Origin: Nocardia mikamii NBRC 108933
GTDB lineage: Bacteria; Actinomycetota; Actinomycetes; Mycobacteriales; Mycobacteriaceae
Direction: 5' to 3'
Length of the DNA stretch: 64,000 nt
Assembly (NCBI RefSeq): GCF_001613505.1
Contig: NZ_BDCM01000016.1
Span: 1-64,000, forward strand
Each line of letters starts with the position of its first letter. Position 1 is the first letter of the stretch. The notes under the pieces are model-generated. The model ran no database searches, had not been told where the DNA came from, and worked only from the letters and a program-made list of their open reading frames with translations. Of this stretch, positions 54,016-63,036 are shown piece after piece. A program made the position numbers and the translations under genes.

Positions 54016-54657
54016 ATGTCGAACGACACCGGTAGCGAACCGAAGCGGGCAGTCGACGCGGAGGCCGAGTCCTCCGTGCCCACCACCGCCGAGTCCACCA
54101 CCGCCGAGACTGTGGCGAAACCCGCCAAAGCGCCTCGCACACTGTCGATCCGGCTCTCGACCGTTGTCACCGCGGCGGCGGCAGTGGCATTGATCGCGTT
54201 GGCCGCGGTCTTCGGATCGCTGTGGCTGTCGGCGCGCGGCGATCTGCACGACCGCGACGACCGGGCGGCGGCGCAGCAGCACGCCGAGCAGGTCGCCACC
54301 GATTACGCGGTCGGCGCCTCGAATATCGACTACCAGAACGTCGGCGCGTGGATCGGCAAACTGAAGGCCGGCACGTCGTCGCAACTGGCGCAGAAATTCG
54401 ACGCCACCGCACCGAAGCTGCAGGAGATCCTGGTCCCGCTGAAGTGGACCTCGTCGGCGACCCCGATCGCCGCCAAGGTGATGGGCACCGAGAACGGCGT
54501 CTACAAGGTCGACGTGTTCCTCAACGTCGACTCCACCAGCGCGCAGACGCCACAGGGTGCGCAGACCACCGTCACCTACACCGTCGACATCGATCCGAAC
54601 AGCGGCTGGAAGGTGACCGACGTCGGCGGGATGGCAGGGGCCCTGCCCAAGCAGTGA
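54016..54657 (+). CDS. Mce-associated membrane protein (Mam)
   Basis: 213 residues. An acidic, Thr/Ala-rich cytoplasmic N-terminus (about 1-45) precedes one helix (VVTAAAAVALIALAAVFGSLWL). The periplasmic domain contains DYAVGASNIDYQNVGAWIGKLKAGTSSQLAQKF, typical of Mas/OmamA-like proteins that stabilise Mce complexes. ATG 54016 has GAGAAGGAGG upstream, 22 bases after mceF. It is the only mam gene in this operon. Confidence 0.9.
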   Translation: MSNDTGSEPKRAVDAEAESSVPTTAESTTAETVAKPAKAPRTLSIRLSTVVTAAAAVALIALAAVFGSLWLSARGDLHDRDDRAAAQQHAEQVATDYAVGASNIDYQNVGAWIGKLKAGTSSQLAQKFDATAPKLQEILVPLKWTSSATPIAAKVMGTENGVYKVDVFLNVDSTSAQTPQGAQTTVTYTVDIDPNSGWKVTDVGGMAGALPKQ

Positions 54658-54682
54658 CAGCCCTGCTCGCGTATCGCAGCGG

Positions 54683-55162
54683 TCAGTGGCCCGGTAGTAC
54701 GCACACGGTGTCGAGTCCCAGCACGCGGTTGAGCCTGCCGAACGCCAGCCACGAGCCGATGCACATACTCAGCTCGACGATCTCGGCCTGACTGTAGTGC
54801 GCCCGCATCCGGGTCCAGAACTCGTCGTCCAGGTTGTGGTGATCGAGCACGTAGCGTTCGGCGTATTCGGCGGCCAGCCGGGTCCGATCGTCGAACGAAT
54901 CGGTGGTGCGCCATTCGGTGACGGCCTGGTCGAAGCCGACTTCGACCTTCTGCCCGTCGCGTTCGGTGCGCCAGTCCTGGCAGAACAGGCAGCCGTTGAT
55001 CTGAGCGATCCGCAGCCGCGCCGCCTCGAACTCACGCAGTCCGAGGGTGCTGTGCGAGTAGACCGCCAGCGACAACTTCGAGGCGGCGGGTCCGATACCC
55101 GGCACCATCTCACCCCAGACGTAGCCGATCGGATCCTTCCCCTCGGGGATATCGATGTTCAT
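54683..55162 (-). CDS. carboxymuconolactone decarboxylase-family (AhpD-like) protein
   Basis: A 159-residue helical protein. QINGCLFCQDWRTER carries a CxxC pair and the following residues typical of AhpD-like peroxidase partners, while the overall sequence fits the CMD family. The Cys pair suggests a redox or peroxidatic role rather than a decarboxylase. The ATG overlaps the stop of the upstream dehydrogenase gene in ATGA, so it is cotranscribed with it. Confidence 0.88.
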   Translation of the reverse strand: MNIDIPEGKDPIGYVWGEMVPGIGPAASKLSLAVYSHSTLGLREFEAARLRIAQINGCLFCQDWRTERDGQKVEVGFDQAVTEWRTTDSFDDRTRLAAEYAERYVLDHHNLDDEFWTRMRAHYSQAEIVELSMCIGSWLAFGRLNRVLGLDTVCVLPGH

Positions 55163-56253
55163 TGCGGTGTCCTTTCGGATGGGTCGCTCGCGAATCTGCC
55201 GACGGCGGGGCGCAAGGGAACGTCGAGGGCGTCGTAGAGACCGGGCTCGGCCGCGGCCAGCCAGTCGATGGCATTGACCAATCTGCCGACGGCCGTGGCA
55301 TTTCCGCCGGCGGCCCGGTTACCGTCCTCGGTCTCGGCCTCGACGGTCACCTCGATGCGGGGATCGCCCTCCACGATGATGCGATGCGCGCCCGCACCGT
55401 CGGGCGGCCGCGGCCAGTCGGGTGCGCAGTCGGGATGGATGCGGGTGACGTGTTCGATCACGATGCGCGGCCGGCCGCCGACCATGCCCTGCACCTCGAA
55501 CCGCACCGCGCCCTGGGTGCCCGCCTCGAAGTCGCCCATCACCGCGGTGGTTACCGTGGTGTCGAGGGCGCGGCGGTCCAGCGTCTCGCGGATACCGTCG
55601 AGTTCGGCGCCCAGGGCGCGCGCCATCAGCCGAATCTGCCCGCCCCACACCATGGTCGGGACGCCGGGCGTGGTCATCGGCGGTTCGTAGTCCATCGGCT
55701 GACCCATCCCGACCAGGTAACGCACCGAATCCGGCTGGTCGTAGGTGGAGTAGTCGAAGATCTCCTGACAGCGGATCGTGTCCACCCGGTGCCCCAGCCC
55801 GCTCACGAGCAACGGCAGTACGTCGTTACCCCACCCGGGGTCGATACCGGAGACGAACAGCGAACCGCCGCCCGCCGCGATCGCCGCCCGCACCGGCTCG
55901 CGTACTTCGGCGGGGGCGTTGCGGGGATCGTAGAGCGCGTACAGCGCGGGCGTGACGACCACCGCGCCGGCCCGGATCGCGGTGACGATATCGCGCAGTG
56001 CGTCGTCGGGCCGGATATCGCCGGACGCGGCGTACACGACCGCTCGGGGATGGCGCGCCAGCAGGGCGTCGACATCGGCCGAGGCCGTGACGCCGAGGTC
56101 GTGGTCGAGTCCGGCCAGCCGGCCCGCATCGCGCCCGACCTTGGCCGGATCGTGCACCAGCACCCCGGACAATTCCAGTTCGGGGTGTGCGTGCACGGCG
56201 CGGATCGCGGCACGGCCGACATTGCCCGTACCCCAGACGATCGTCGAGATCAT
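55159..56253 (-). CDS. dihydrodipicolinate reductase-like (DapB-fold) dehydrogenase
   Basis: A 364-residue NAD(P)-binding protein. TIVWGTGNVGRAAIRAVHAHPELELSGVLVH is the Rossmann start, and VYAASGDIRPDDALRDI and LFVSGIDPGWGNDVLPLL follow. It matches the DapB-like family of 2,4-diaminopentanoate dehydrogenase type; many actinobacterial copies sit in steroid or lipid loci. ATG 56253 is used. A perfect KstR2-consensus operator begins 13 bases upstream. Confidence 0.85.
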   Translation of the reverse strand: MISTIVWGTGNVGRAAIRAVHAHPELELSGVLVHDPAKVGRDAGRLAGLDHDLGVTASADVDALLARHPRAVVYAASGDIRPDDALRDIVTAIRAGAVVVTPALYALYDPRNAPAEVREPVRAAIAAGGGSLFVSGIDPGWGNDVLPLLVSGLGHRVDTIRCQEIFDYSTYDQPDSVRYLVGMGQPMDYEPPMTTPGVPTMVWGGQIRLMARALGAELDGIRETLDRRALDTTVTTAVMGDFEAGTQGAVRFEVQGMVGGRPRIVIEHVTRIHPDCAPDWPRPPDGAGAHRIIVEGDPRIEVTVEAETEDGNRAAGGNATAVGRLVNAIDWLAAAEPGLYDALDVPLRPAVGRFASDPSERTPQ

Positions 56254-56265
56254 CCCACCGACACT

Positions 56266-56279
56266 AGCAAGCGCTTGGT
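56266..56279. promoter_or_regulatory. KstR2-type operator
   Basis: AGCAAGCGCTTGGT fits the published KstR2 consensus AnCAAGnnCTTGnT at every fixed position. Its core CAAGCGCTTG is a perfect 10-base palindrome. It sits 13 bases before the DapB-like gene, so a bound repressor would block that promoter. Confidence 0.7.
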
Positions 56280-56381
56280 TCGCTGTGGGCGTTTTGCGTG
56301 GGTCGGTCCGCGGGTCACGCATCCGGACATGAGGTCGTCGGCTGAGCTCGGCGGGCGTGGACGTTCGGTACCCTGATCGGC

Positions 56382-56678
56382 ATGGTGATGAGGATCCGTT
56401 CGACGGCGCTGATGCTGTGCGCCGTCATGCTGTCCATCGTCGCCGCCACGGTTGTGCCTGCGGGCGAACCGAATTCGCTGCTGGCGGTCGGAGCCGCGGC
56501 GATCCTCGCATTGGCGGTGGTCGCGGCCTGTTCCGGCCGGATGCGGCCGGCGCCGGTCGCGGTCCACAGCGGACCTCCCGGCTCCGCGCAGCAGCGGCGA
56601 CGGGGATCCTTTCTCCGACAGAGCAATCCGGATACGGCGGGCCGGGTGCGGCCCAGGGCACCGGGTCACGGGAGCTGA
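56382..56678 (+). CDS. DUF6412-like small membrane protein
   Basis: A 98-residue protein. Residues about 5-50 contain two hydrophobic stretches (STALMLCAVMLSIVAATVV and LAVGAAAILALAVVAACSG), then a basic, Pro/Arg-rich tail. This layout and the position next to a yidC paralogue match DUF6412 proteins of actinobacteria. Function unknown; a role with the insertase is suggested only by the pairing. Confidence 0.65.
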   Translation: MVMRIRSTALMLCAVMLSIVAATVVPAGEPNSLLAVGAAAILALAVVAACSGRMRPAPVAVHSGPPGSAQQRRRGSFLRQSNPDTAGRVRPRAPGHGS

Positions 56679-56791
56679 TCGCGCGTCGCCACGCCGGTGC
56701 TTTCGCCGGCCGAAGTGAACGCGCGGCCGCTCGGCCGGCCCTGTTCACTCGCCCGTACCTCCACGGGTGCCTCGAAGTGAGGTGATATCCC

Positions 56792-57624
56792 ATGCTCGAT
56801 TTCGTGTACTACCCGGTCGCCGCCGTTCTCTGGTTGTGGCACACCGGATTCGCCGTTCCGTTCGGCGCCGCGAGCGGCCTGTCCTGGGCCCTGGCGATCG
56901 TCATGCTGGTGGTGACGCTGCGCGCCGTCCTGTACAGGCCGTTCCTGCTCAGGTCCGCTTCTCACGCACCATGGCCGTGCTGCAACCGAAGATGCGGCAG
57001 TTGCGCGCCGAATGCGGCGACGACCGCGAGCGGCTGGCCGTCGAGACCCGGAAACTGCAGCAGCAGCACAACTTCAACGTGCTCAGCGGTTGCCTGCCGG
57101 TGCTCGTGCAGTTGCTGATGTTCCTGGGACTGCTGCACGTGCTGCATTCCTTCGACCGCACCGCGGTCTCGCACGTGCCGTTCCTCGGCAGTTCCACCGC
57201 GATGACGGCGGCACAGAACGCCGACACCGCGAATTACGTGTTCGCACCGGAACAGGTGCGCTCGTTCCTGCACGCCGATCTGTTCGGCGCGCCGCTGTCG
57301 GCCACGCTCACCTCCACCGATTCGGTCGCCTCGGTGGCCGTGGTGGCGGTCCCGCTGGTGCTGATCGCGGCCGTCGCGACCCACTGCACCGCACGGGCGT
57401 CGATCGCCCGCCAGCTCGAGACGACGCCGCAGATGCGGCTGATCAACGCGATGACGCTGTGGCTGTTCCCGCTCGGCACACTGGTCGCCGGACTGGTGAT
57501 GCCGATCGGCATTCTGGTCTACTTCGCGACCAGCAACACCTGGACCTTCGTGCAGCAGCATGTGGTCCATCGCAGGCTCGGCCCTATGGAACCCCTACCG
57601 CCACCGGCGGTCCCGATGATCTAG
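56792..57624 (+). pseudogene. yidC: YidC/Oxa1 insertase paralogue, frameshifted
   Basis: YidC inserts membrane proteins. The start MLDFVYYPVAAVLWLWHTGF and TLRAVLYRPFLL lie in one frame (56792 to about 56950). The rest, FSRTMAVLQPKMRQLRAE, NVLSGCLPVLVQLLMFLGLLHVL and MPIGILVYFATSNTWTFVQQ, lies in the next frame back, from about 56950 to 57624. One missing base near 56942-56953 would restore a single protein of about 277 residues. It may be a real mutation, a sequencing error or, less likely, programmed frameshifting. Its stop overlaps that of the convergent ctaD. Confidence 0.8.
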
Positions 57625-59366
57625 GTCCGTTCCGGCTCGGCCGCCGCGGTCTCGTGCACGTCCGTATGCGGGGCGCCCCAGCCGATATGCGATTCGGCGC
57701 GCAGGCGATCGATCATGTGCGGATAGTGCAACTCGAATGCCGGTCGCTCCGAACGGATCCGGGGTAGTTCGTAGAAGTTGTGCCGCGGCGGCGGGCAGGT
57801 CGTGGCCCATTCCAGCGAATTGCCGTACCCCCACGGATCGTCCACCGTGACCACCTCGCCGTAGCGGTAGCTGCGGAACACATTCCAGACGAAGGTGACC
57901 ATCGAGAAGCCGAGGATGAACGCGCCGATGGTGGAAATGGTGTTGAGCGTGGTGAATCCGTCGGAGGGCAGATAGTCGGCGTAGCGGCGCGGCATCCCCT
58001 CCGCCCCCAGCCAGTGCTGTACCAGGAAGGTGGTGTGGAAGCCCAGGAAGGTGGTCCAGAAGTGGATCTTGCCGAGCCGCTCGTCGAGCAGCCGGCCCGT
58101 CATCTTCGGGAACCAGAAGTAGATGCCGCCGAACGTCGCGAACACGATGGTTCCGAACAGCACGTAATGGAAGTGCGCGACAACGAAATACGAGTCGGTG
58201 ACATGGAAGTCCAGCGGCGGGCTGGCCAGGATGACACCCGAGAGGCCACCGAACAGGAAGGTGACCAGGAATCCGAGCGCCCAGAGCATCGGGGTTTCGA
58301 AGGTCAGCTGCCCCTTCCACATCGTGCCGATCCAGTTGAAGAACTTCACACCGGTCGGCACGGCGATCATGAAGGTCATGAACGAGAAGTACGGCAGCAG
58401 TACCGCTCCGGTGGCGAACATGTGGTGCGCCCACACCGCCACCGACAGCGCCCCGATACTCATCGTCGCGTAGACCAGCGCGGTGTAGCCGAAGACCGGC
58501 TTGCGGCTGAACACCGGGAAGATCTCGGTGACGATGCCGAAGAACGGCAGCGCGATGATGTACACCTCGGGATGGCCGAAGTACCAGAACAGATGCTGGT
58601 AGAGCAGGTTACCGCCGGTGGCCGGGTCGTAGATGTGGCCACCGAGGTGCCGGTCGACCATCAGGGCCATGAGCGCCGCGGTGAGGATCGGGAAGGCCAG
58701 CAGGACCAGCACGCTGGTGACCACGATGTTCCAGGTGAACAGGGGCATCCGGAACAGGGTCATCCCCGGTGCGCGCAGGACGACGACGGTGGTGAGCATG
58801 TTGACCCCGCCGAGGATGGTGCCCAGACCGGAGACGGCCAGGCCCATGATCCACAGATCGCAGCCCACCCCGGGGGAGTGCACGATATCCGACAGCGGGG
58901 TGTAGGCGGTCCACCCGAAGTCGGCGGCGCCGCCGGGGGTGATGAATCCGGCGGTGGCCATGGAGGCGCCGAGGAGATAGAGCCAGTAGCTGAGCGCGTT
59001 CAGCCGCGGGAAGGCCACATCGGGTGCGCCGATCTGCAGCGGCAGGATGCAGTTGGCGAAACCGAACACGATGGGGGTGGCGTAGAACAGCAGCATCAGC
59101 GTGCCGTGCATGGTGAACAGCTGGTTGAACTGCTCCGGCGAGAGGAACTGCAGACCCGGGCGCGCGAGCTCGGCGCGCATCAGCAGCGCCATCAGCCCCC
59201 CGATGAGGAAGAACGCCATCGAGCTGACGATGTACATGATCCCGAGCAACTTCGGATCGGTCGTCGTGACGATCGACCAGATCTGAGAACCCTTCGGGGC
59301 TATCCGCCGGGGATAAGGCCTTACGGCTTCGATCTCGGCGGCGCCGCGAGACGGTGCTGTGGTCAC
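57621..59366 (-). CDS. ctaD: cytochrome c oxidase subunit I
   Basis: The 581-residue catalytic subunit of an aa3-type terminal oxidase, with 12 membrane helices. FTMHGTLMLLFYATP supplies a heme a ligand, FWYFGHPEVYIIALPFFGI the CuB His and the cross-linked Tyr, AVWAHHMFATGAV two more CuB His, and VAHFHYVLFGT the heme ligands. Glu at the K/D channel end is in GHPEVY. It is encoded alone, without ctaC or ctaE nearby. It is likely one of several ctaD copies, as in Nocardia and Rhodococcus. Confidence 0.97.
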   Translation of the reverse strand: MTTAPSRGAAEIEAVRPYPRRIAPKGSQIWSIVTTTDPKLLGIMYIVSSMAFFLIGGLMALLMRAELARPGLQFLSPEQFNQLFTMHGTLMLLFYATPIVFGFANCILPLQIGAPDVAFPRLNALSYWLYLLGASMATAGFITPGGAADFGWTAYTPLSDIVHSPGVGCDLWIMGLAVSGLGTILGGVNMLTTVVVLRAPGMTLFRMPLFTWNIVVTSVLVLLAFPILTAALMALMVDRHLGGHIYDPATGGNLLYQHLFWYFGHPEVYIIALPFFGIVTEIFPVFSRKPVFGYTALVYATMSIGALSVAVWAHHMFATGAVLLPYFSFMTFMIAVPTGVKFFNWIGTMWKGQLTFETPMLWALGFLVTFLFGGLSGVILASPPLDFHVTDSYFVVAHFHYVLFGTIVFATFGGIYFWFPKMTGRLLDERLGKIHFWTTFLGFHTTFLVQHWLGAEGMPRRYADYLPSDGFTTLNTISTIGAFILGFSMVTFVWNVFRSYRYGEVVTVDDPWGYGNSLEWATTCPPPRHNFYELPRIRSERPAFELHYPHMIDRLRAESHIGWGAPHTDVHETAAAEPERT

Positions 59367-59703
59367 AGTTCCTCCTCGAGCCCAACCATCTTCGAGTGTG
59401 GCACCGCGGCAAGATCAACGTGTTCGAATCCCGCCGGACATCGGTGTGCGATCGGTGGTGATCTTCGAGACGCGCCCATGCTCCCATCGATACCCACTGG
59501 GCGGCGGAGGGATCGCCGGAAACGTACACGTGGATCGCTGGAAAGTAACGGATGCGTCGGCGGCCTCCACCGAAGGGTGGTCGAGGGTACGGTGGGACCC
59601 GACCGTTTCGGAGTGGTTCTGCGAGTGAGTGCGGCGATGCGGACCGTAGCTGTCCGTTCGCTCGCCGCTGCGACGACGAGATTCCGAGATACGAGGTGTG
59701 GAC
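59367..59703. promoter_or_regulatory. divergent region between ctaD and the Clp ATPase gene
   Basis: A 337-base gap that must hold promoters for both genes. I see no HspR-type (CTTGAGT-N7-ACTCAAG) site and no convincing small gene. ACGTACACGT-like AT-poorer sequence near 59520 is not diagnostic. The clp gene has GAGG at 59694-59697 as a ribosome site. Confidence 0.4.
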
Positions 59704-62265
59704 ATGACCGCTGCTTGGCCCAGTTCGTTCAATTCCTTCGACGACCTCTTCAACCGCTTCTTCGGCCCCGGTATGGCCGCGCAGCCGCCGGTGCAGCGCA
59801 TCGATCTGGGGCGGCTGCTCAGCGACAGCGCCAAGGAGCTGATCGCGATCGCCCGGTCGGCCGCGCAGGATTGGGGCAATCCGGAGGTCACCGCCGAACA
59901 TCTGCTCTACGCCGCCACGCAGGTCGAGCCGTCGCGCGGGATCATCGGCCAGCTGGGCCTGGATCCGGACAAGGTCGCCGCGCAGATGCGGGGTGCGGCC
60001 GGCAGCGGAGAGGCCACCGCGACCGCGGGCGGTCAGGTGGTGCTCGGGCCCGGCGCCAAACTGGCCCTGCGCACCGCGCAACGCAACGCCGCCGAGGCGG
60101 GATCCAGCTACATCGGCCCGGAACATATCCTGCTCGGCATCGCCGACAGTCCGGAAAATCCTGCCGCACAGTCTCTTTCGGGTGCGAAACTGCCGGCCGC
60201 CGAGGGGCAGAAGAAGCCCACCGACACTCCGACGCTCGACGAATACGGCCGGGACCTGACCGCCGAGGCCCGCGCGGGCAAGGTCGACCCGGTCGTCGGC
60301 CGCGCCGAGGAGATCGAGCAGACTGTGGAAATCCTGTCCCGGCGGCGGAAGAACAATCCGGTGCTCATCGGCGATCCCGGAGTCGGCAAGACCGCGATCG
60401 TCGAGGGTCTGGCGCAGCGCATCGTCAACGGCGATGTGCCCAGCACGCTGGCCGATCGGCGGGTGGTGGCCCTCGATGTGGGCTCGCTGGTGGCGGGCAG
60501 CAAATATCGCGGCGAATTCGAGGAGCGGCTGACGAAGATTCTCGACGAGGTCCGCGAGCACTCCGACGAACTGGTGTTGTTCATCGACGAGTTGCACACC
60601 ATCGTGGGCGCCGGTACCGGCGGCGAGGGTTCGATGGACGCCGGCAACCTGCTCAAGCCCGCGCTCGCCCGCGGCGAACTCCATGCCATCGGCGCCACCA
60701 CCGTCGACGAATACCGGCGCTACATCGAGAAGGACGCCGCCCTGGAGCGCCGCTTCCAGCCGGTGCTGGTTCCCGAACCGTCGGTCGCCGACACCATCGA
60801 AATCCTGCGCGGACTCAGCGACGTCTACGAGGAACACCATCAGGTGCGCTACGACGACGAGGCGTTGGTCGCCGCGGCGGAGCTCTCGGACCGCTACATC
60901 ACCGACCGCTTCATGCCCGACAAGGCGATCGATCTGGTCGACCAGGCCGGTGCCCGGGTCCGATTGCGCACCCGCATGCCGGGCCCGGATCTGCGTGCGG
61001 CGCGGGAGGAATTGTCGCGCCTCGAACGGGAGAAGGATGCGGCGGTCGCGGGCGAGGACTACGCCCGCGCGGACGAACTCAAGGGCGAGATCTCCGTCGC
61101 CGAGGAGCGGATCGGCCACATCACCGCCGACGAGGTGCCGACGGTCACCCTCGACGACATCGCCGAGGTGGTGTCCAAGCAGACCGGAATTCCGGTGTCG
61201 GAGTTGACCGTCGAGGAACGGCAGCGCTTGCTTCGGCTGGAGGACGTGCTGCACAAGCGGGTGATCGGGCAGGACGAGGCGATCGTGGCGGTCGCCGAGG
61301 CGGTGCGCCGCGCCCGGGCGGGGATGAAGGATCCGAACCGCCCGATCGGCTCGTTCCTGTTCCTCGGCCCGACGGGTGTGGGCAAGACCGAATTGGCGAA
61401 GGCCTTGGCGGAGGCGGTATTCGGCGACGAGGACCGGCTGATCCGATTCGACATGAGCGAATTCCAGGAGAAGCACACGGTGTCCCGGCTGGTCGGCGCA
61501 CCGCCCGGATATGTGGGCTACGAGGATGCCGCACAGCTCACCGACAAGGTTCGCCGCCAGCCGTATTCGGTGATCCTGTTCGACGAGGTGGAGAAGGCTC
61601 ATCCGGACGTGTTCAACGTGCTGCTGCAGTTGCTCGACGACGGCCGCGTCACCGACGCCAAGGGCCGCACGGTCGACTTCAAGAACACCATCGTGATCAT
61701 GACCAGCAATATCGGTTCGGATCTGATTCTGAAGGCCACCTCGGCGGAGCTCGACGCGATCACCCCGCGGCTGATGGAACGGCTGCAACAGCACTTCCGG
61801 CCGGAATTCCTCAACCGCATCGACGAGACCATCGTGTTCCACCGGCTCGACCAGGAACAGTTGCGCCGCATCGTCGATCTGGTTCTCGACGGCCCCCGCC
61901 GTCGCCTGCGCGCTCAGGGCATCGAGCTCGACGTCACCGACGCGGCACGGGATTGGCTGTCCGAGAACGGATATCAACCCGAATTCGGTGCCCGCCCGCT
62001 ACGCCGGACGGTACAGAAGCAGCTGGAGAATCAGGTGTCCCGGTTGGTGCTCGGTGGTGAACTGAACCCGGGCGACACCGTGCGCGTGGACGCCGACGAG
62101 TCCGGACTGATCGTCGCCGCGGTGGCCGGCTCCGGAGCCGAACGTTCCCTCGACGCCGCCGCGAACGGCCAGAAGCCGAAGGGAAAGAAGGCGAACGGCA
62201 AGGCGGAAGCCAAGTCGGAGAACAAATCCGAGAAGAAGTCCGGAGCGAAATCCGGGAAGAGCTGA
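59704..62265 (+). CDS. Clp-family AAA+ ATPase (ClpC/ClpB-like)
   Basis: 853 residues. An N-terminal segment with FDDLFNRFFGPG precedes a Clp_N repeat domain (about 30-160). D1 has Walker A GDPGVGKTAIVEG (near 225), D2 has GPTGVGKTELAK (near 560). The middle region (about 430-480) is short and UVR-like as in ClpC. The D2 loop after TSNIGSDL lacks the LGF/IGF motif needed to dock ClpP and reads like ClpB. A Lys/Ser-rich tail of about 30 residues ends the protein. It is probably an unfoldase or disaggregase. Confidence 0.9.
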   Translation: MTAAWPSSFNSFDDLFNRFFGPGMAAQPPVQRIDLGRLLSDSAKELIAIARSAAQDWGNPEVTAEHLLYAATQVEPSRGIIGQLGLDPDKVAAQMRGAAGSGEATATAGGQVVLGPGAKLALRTAQRNAAEAGSSYIGPEHILLGIADSPENPAAQSLSGAKLPAAEGQKKPTDTPTLDEYGRDLTAEARAGKVDPVVGRAEEIEQTVEILSRRRKNNPVLIGDPGVGKTAIVEGLAQRIVNGDVPSTLADRRVVALDVGSLVAGSKYRGEFEERLTKILDEVREHSDELVLFIDELHTIVGAGTGGEGSMDAGNLLKPALARGELHAIGATTVDEYRRYIEKDAALERRFQPVLVPEPSVADTIEILRGLSDVYEEHHQVRYDDEALVAAAELSDRYITDRFMPDKAIDLVDQAGARVRLRTRMPGPDLRAAREELSRLEREKDAAVAGEDYARADELKGEISVAEERIGHITADEVPTVTLDDIAEVVSKQTGIPVSELTVEERQRLLRLEDVLHKRVIGQDEAIVAVAEAVRRARAGMKDPNRPIGSFLFLGPTGVGKTELAKALAEAVFGDEDRLIRFDMSEFQEKHTVSRLVGAPPGYVGYEDAAQLTDKVRRQPYSVILFDEVEKAHPDVFNVLLQLLDDGRVTDAKGRTVDFKNTIVIMTSNIGSDLILKATSAELDAITPRLMERLQQHFRPEFLNRIDETIVFHRLDQEQLRRIVDLVLDGPRRRLRAQGIELDVTDAARDWLSENGYQPEFGARPLRRTVQKQLENQVSRLVLGGELNPGDTVRVDADESGLIVAAVAGSGAERSLDAAANGQKPKGKKANGKAEAKSENKSEKKSGAKSGKS

Positions 62266-62279
62266 TCCGGGAGAGGCCG

Positions 62280-62690
62280 GTGGTGAGCTACGGGGCCGAC
62301 CCGCGCGTCGACGCCTACATCGACGCGCTACCGGCCTGGCAGCGCGACATCTGCCGCGAGGTGCGCGAACTCGTCCACGCCGCCGACCCGCAGGTGACGG
62401 AGACCGTAAAGCGCAGGGTACGACCGTATTTCGTGCTCGACGGCAACATCTGCGCGCTGCTGGCGACGAAGACGCACGTCGACGTCTTCCTCTACGACGG
62501 TGCGATCGTGCCCGATCCGGCGAGCATCATCACCGGCGGTCACGACAACACGACGGCACGTACCGTGGCGATTCGCGAGGGCGAGAAGGTCAACGCCCCC
62601 GCACTGTCGGCGATGCTGCGGCAGATCATCGCGAACAATCGCGCGGGCGGTTGGCGCACGCTGAAACGCGATGCGGCACCGGCAGATTGA
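62280..62690 (+). CDS. DUF1801 (YdhG-like) protein
   Basis: A 136-residue protein from GTG 62280, or GTG 62283. VDAYIDALPAWQRDICREVRELVHAADPQVTETVKR and FYDGAIV-type blocks (here VDVFLYDGAIV) fit the DUF1801 family, related to frataxin-like folds and of unknown function. It follows the Clp ATPase gene by 14 bases and is probably in the same transcript. Confidence 0.78.
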   Translation: MVSYGADPRVDAYIDALPAWQRDICREVRELVHAADPQVTETVKRRVRPYFVLDGNICALLATKTHVDVFLYDGAIVPDPASIITGGHDNTTARTVAIREGEKVNAPALSAMLRQIIANNRAGGWRTLKRDAAPAD

Positions 62691-62695
62691 CCGGG

Positions 62696-62723
62696 CGGAC
62701 TGCGGCAGAAGGCGGTCAGTCCG
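62696..62723. terminator. hairpin between convergent genes
   Basis: CGGACTG (62696-62702) and CAGTCCG (62717-62723) are perfect inverted repeats with a 14-base loop. They lie between and partly over the ends of the DUF1801 gene and the opposing small gene. Confidence 0.4.
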
Positions 62724-62994
62724 GTACGCGTTCGGCGATCGTGAGCCGGAAGCGGAAGTCGCTCATCGCGCCGTCGACCACGACCACCCAGCCCTCGGCG
62801 GTGCGGTAGCGCGTCCGTCGGCGCGGGCTGAGCGGGTGGTGGGGGCGGTAGGTGCGCGAGAGCTCCTCGGCGAGCCGCTCGGCATCGGCCCGATCCGTCC
62901 CCGCCGGGTGGATCGAGGACAGCTCCCACTGCCGGTAATCCTTCGAGGCGCCGACTTGTTCTTCCACCAGCACATGCCAATTCCCGGTGTTCAT
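62716..62994 (-). CDS. small conserved hypothetical protein
   Basis: A 92-residue protein with an ATG start. NWHVLVEEQVGASKDYRQWELSS and TRYRTAEGWVVVVDGAMSDFRFRLTIAE look like a compact beta-rich fold. It has no signal peptide, helix or metal motif. I recognise only that similar short proteins occur in other actinobacteria. Function unknown. Confidence 0.6.
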   Translation of the reverse strand: MNTGNWHVLVEEQVGASKDYRQWELSSIHPAGTDRADAERLAEELSRTYRPHHPLSPRRRTRYRTAEGWVVVVDGAMSDFRFRLTIAERVPD

Positions 62995-63036
62995 GGACCC
63001 ATCATGCGGCAGTTCGGTGTGGCCCCGCGGCGACTG

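Noticed and set aside
59359..59628. An 89-codon open frame between ctaD and the Clp gene
   Set aside because: Its start overlaps the ctaD start on the other strand, composition is random, and no ribosome site is present.
58609..61977. An 1122-codon open frame on the minus strand
   Set aside because: It lies opposite the Clp ATPase gene and out of frame with ctaD, with no family motif.
57780..62060. A very long open frame of 1426 codons on the plus strand
   Set aside because: It runs antisense to ctaD and then out of frame through the Clp ATPase gene, both certain genes. High G+C makes such empty frames common.
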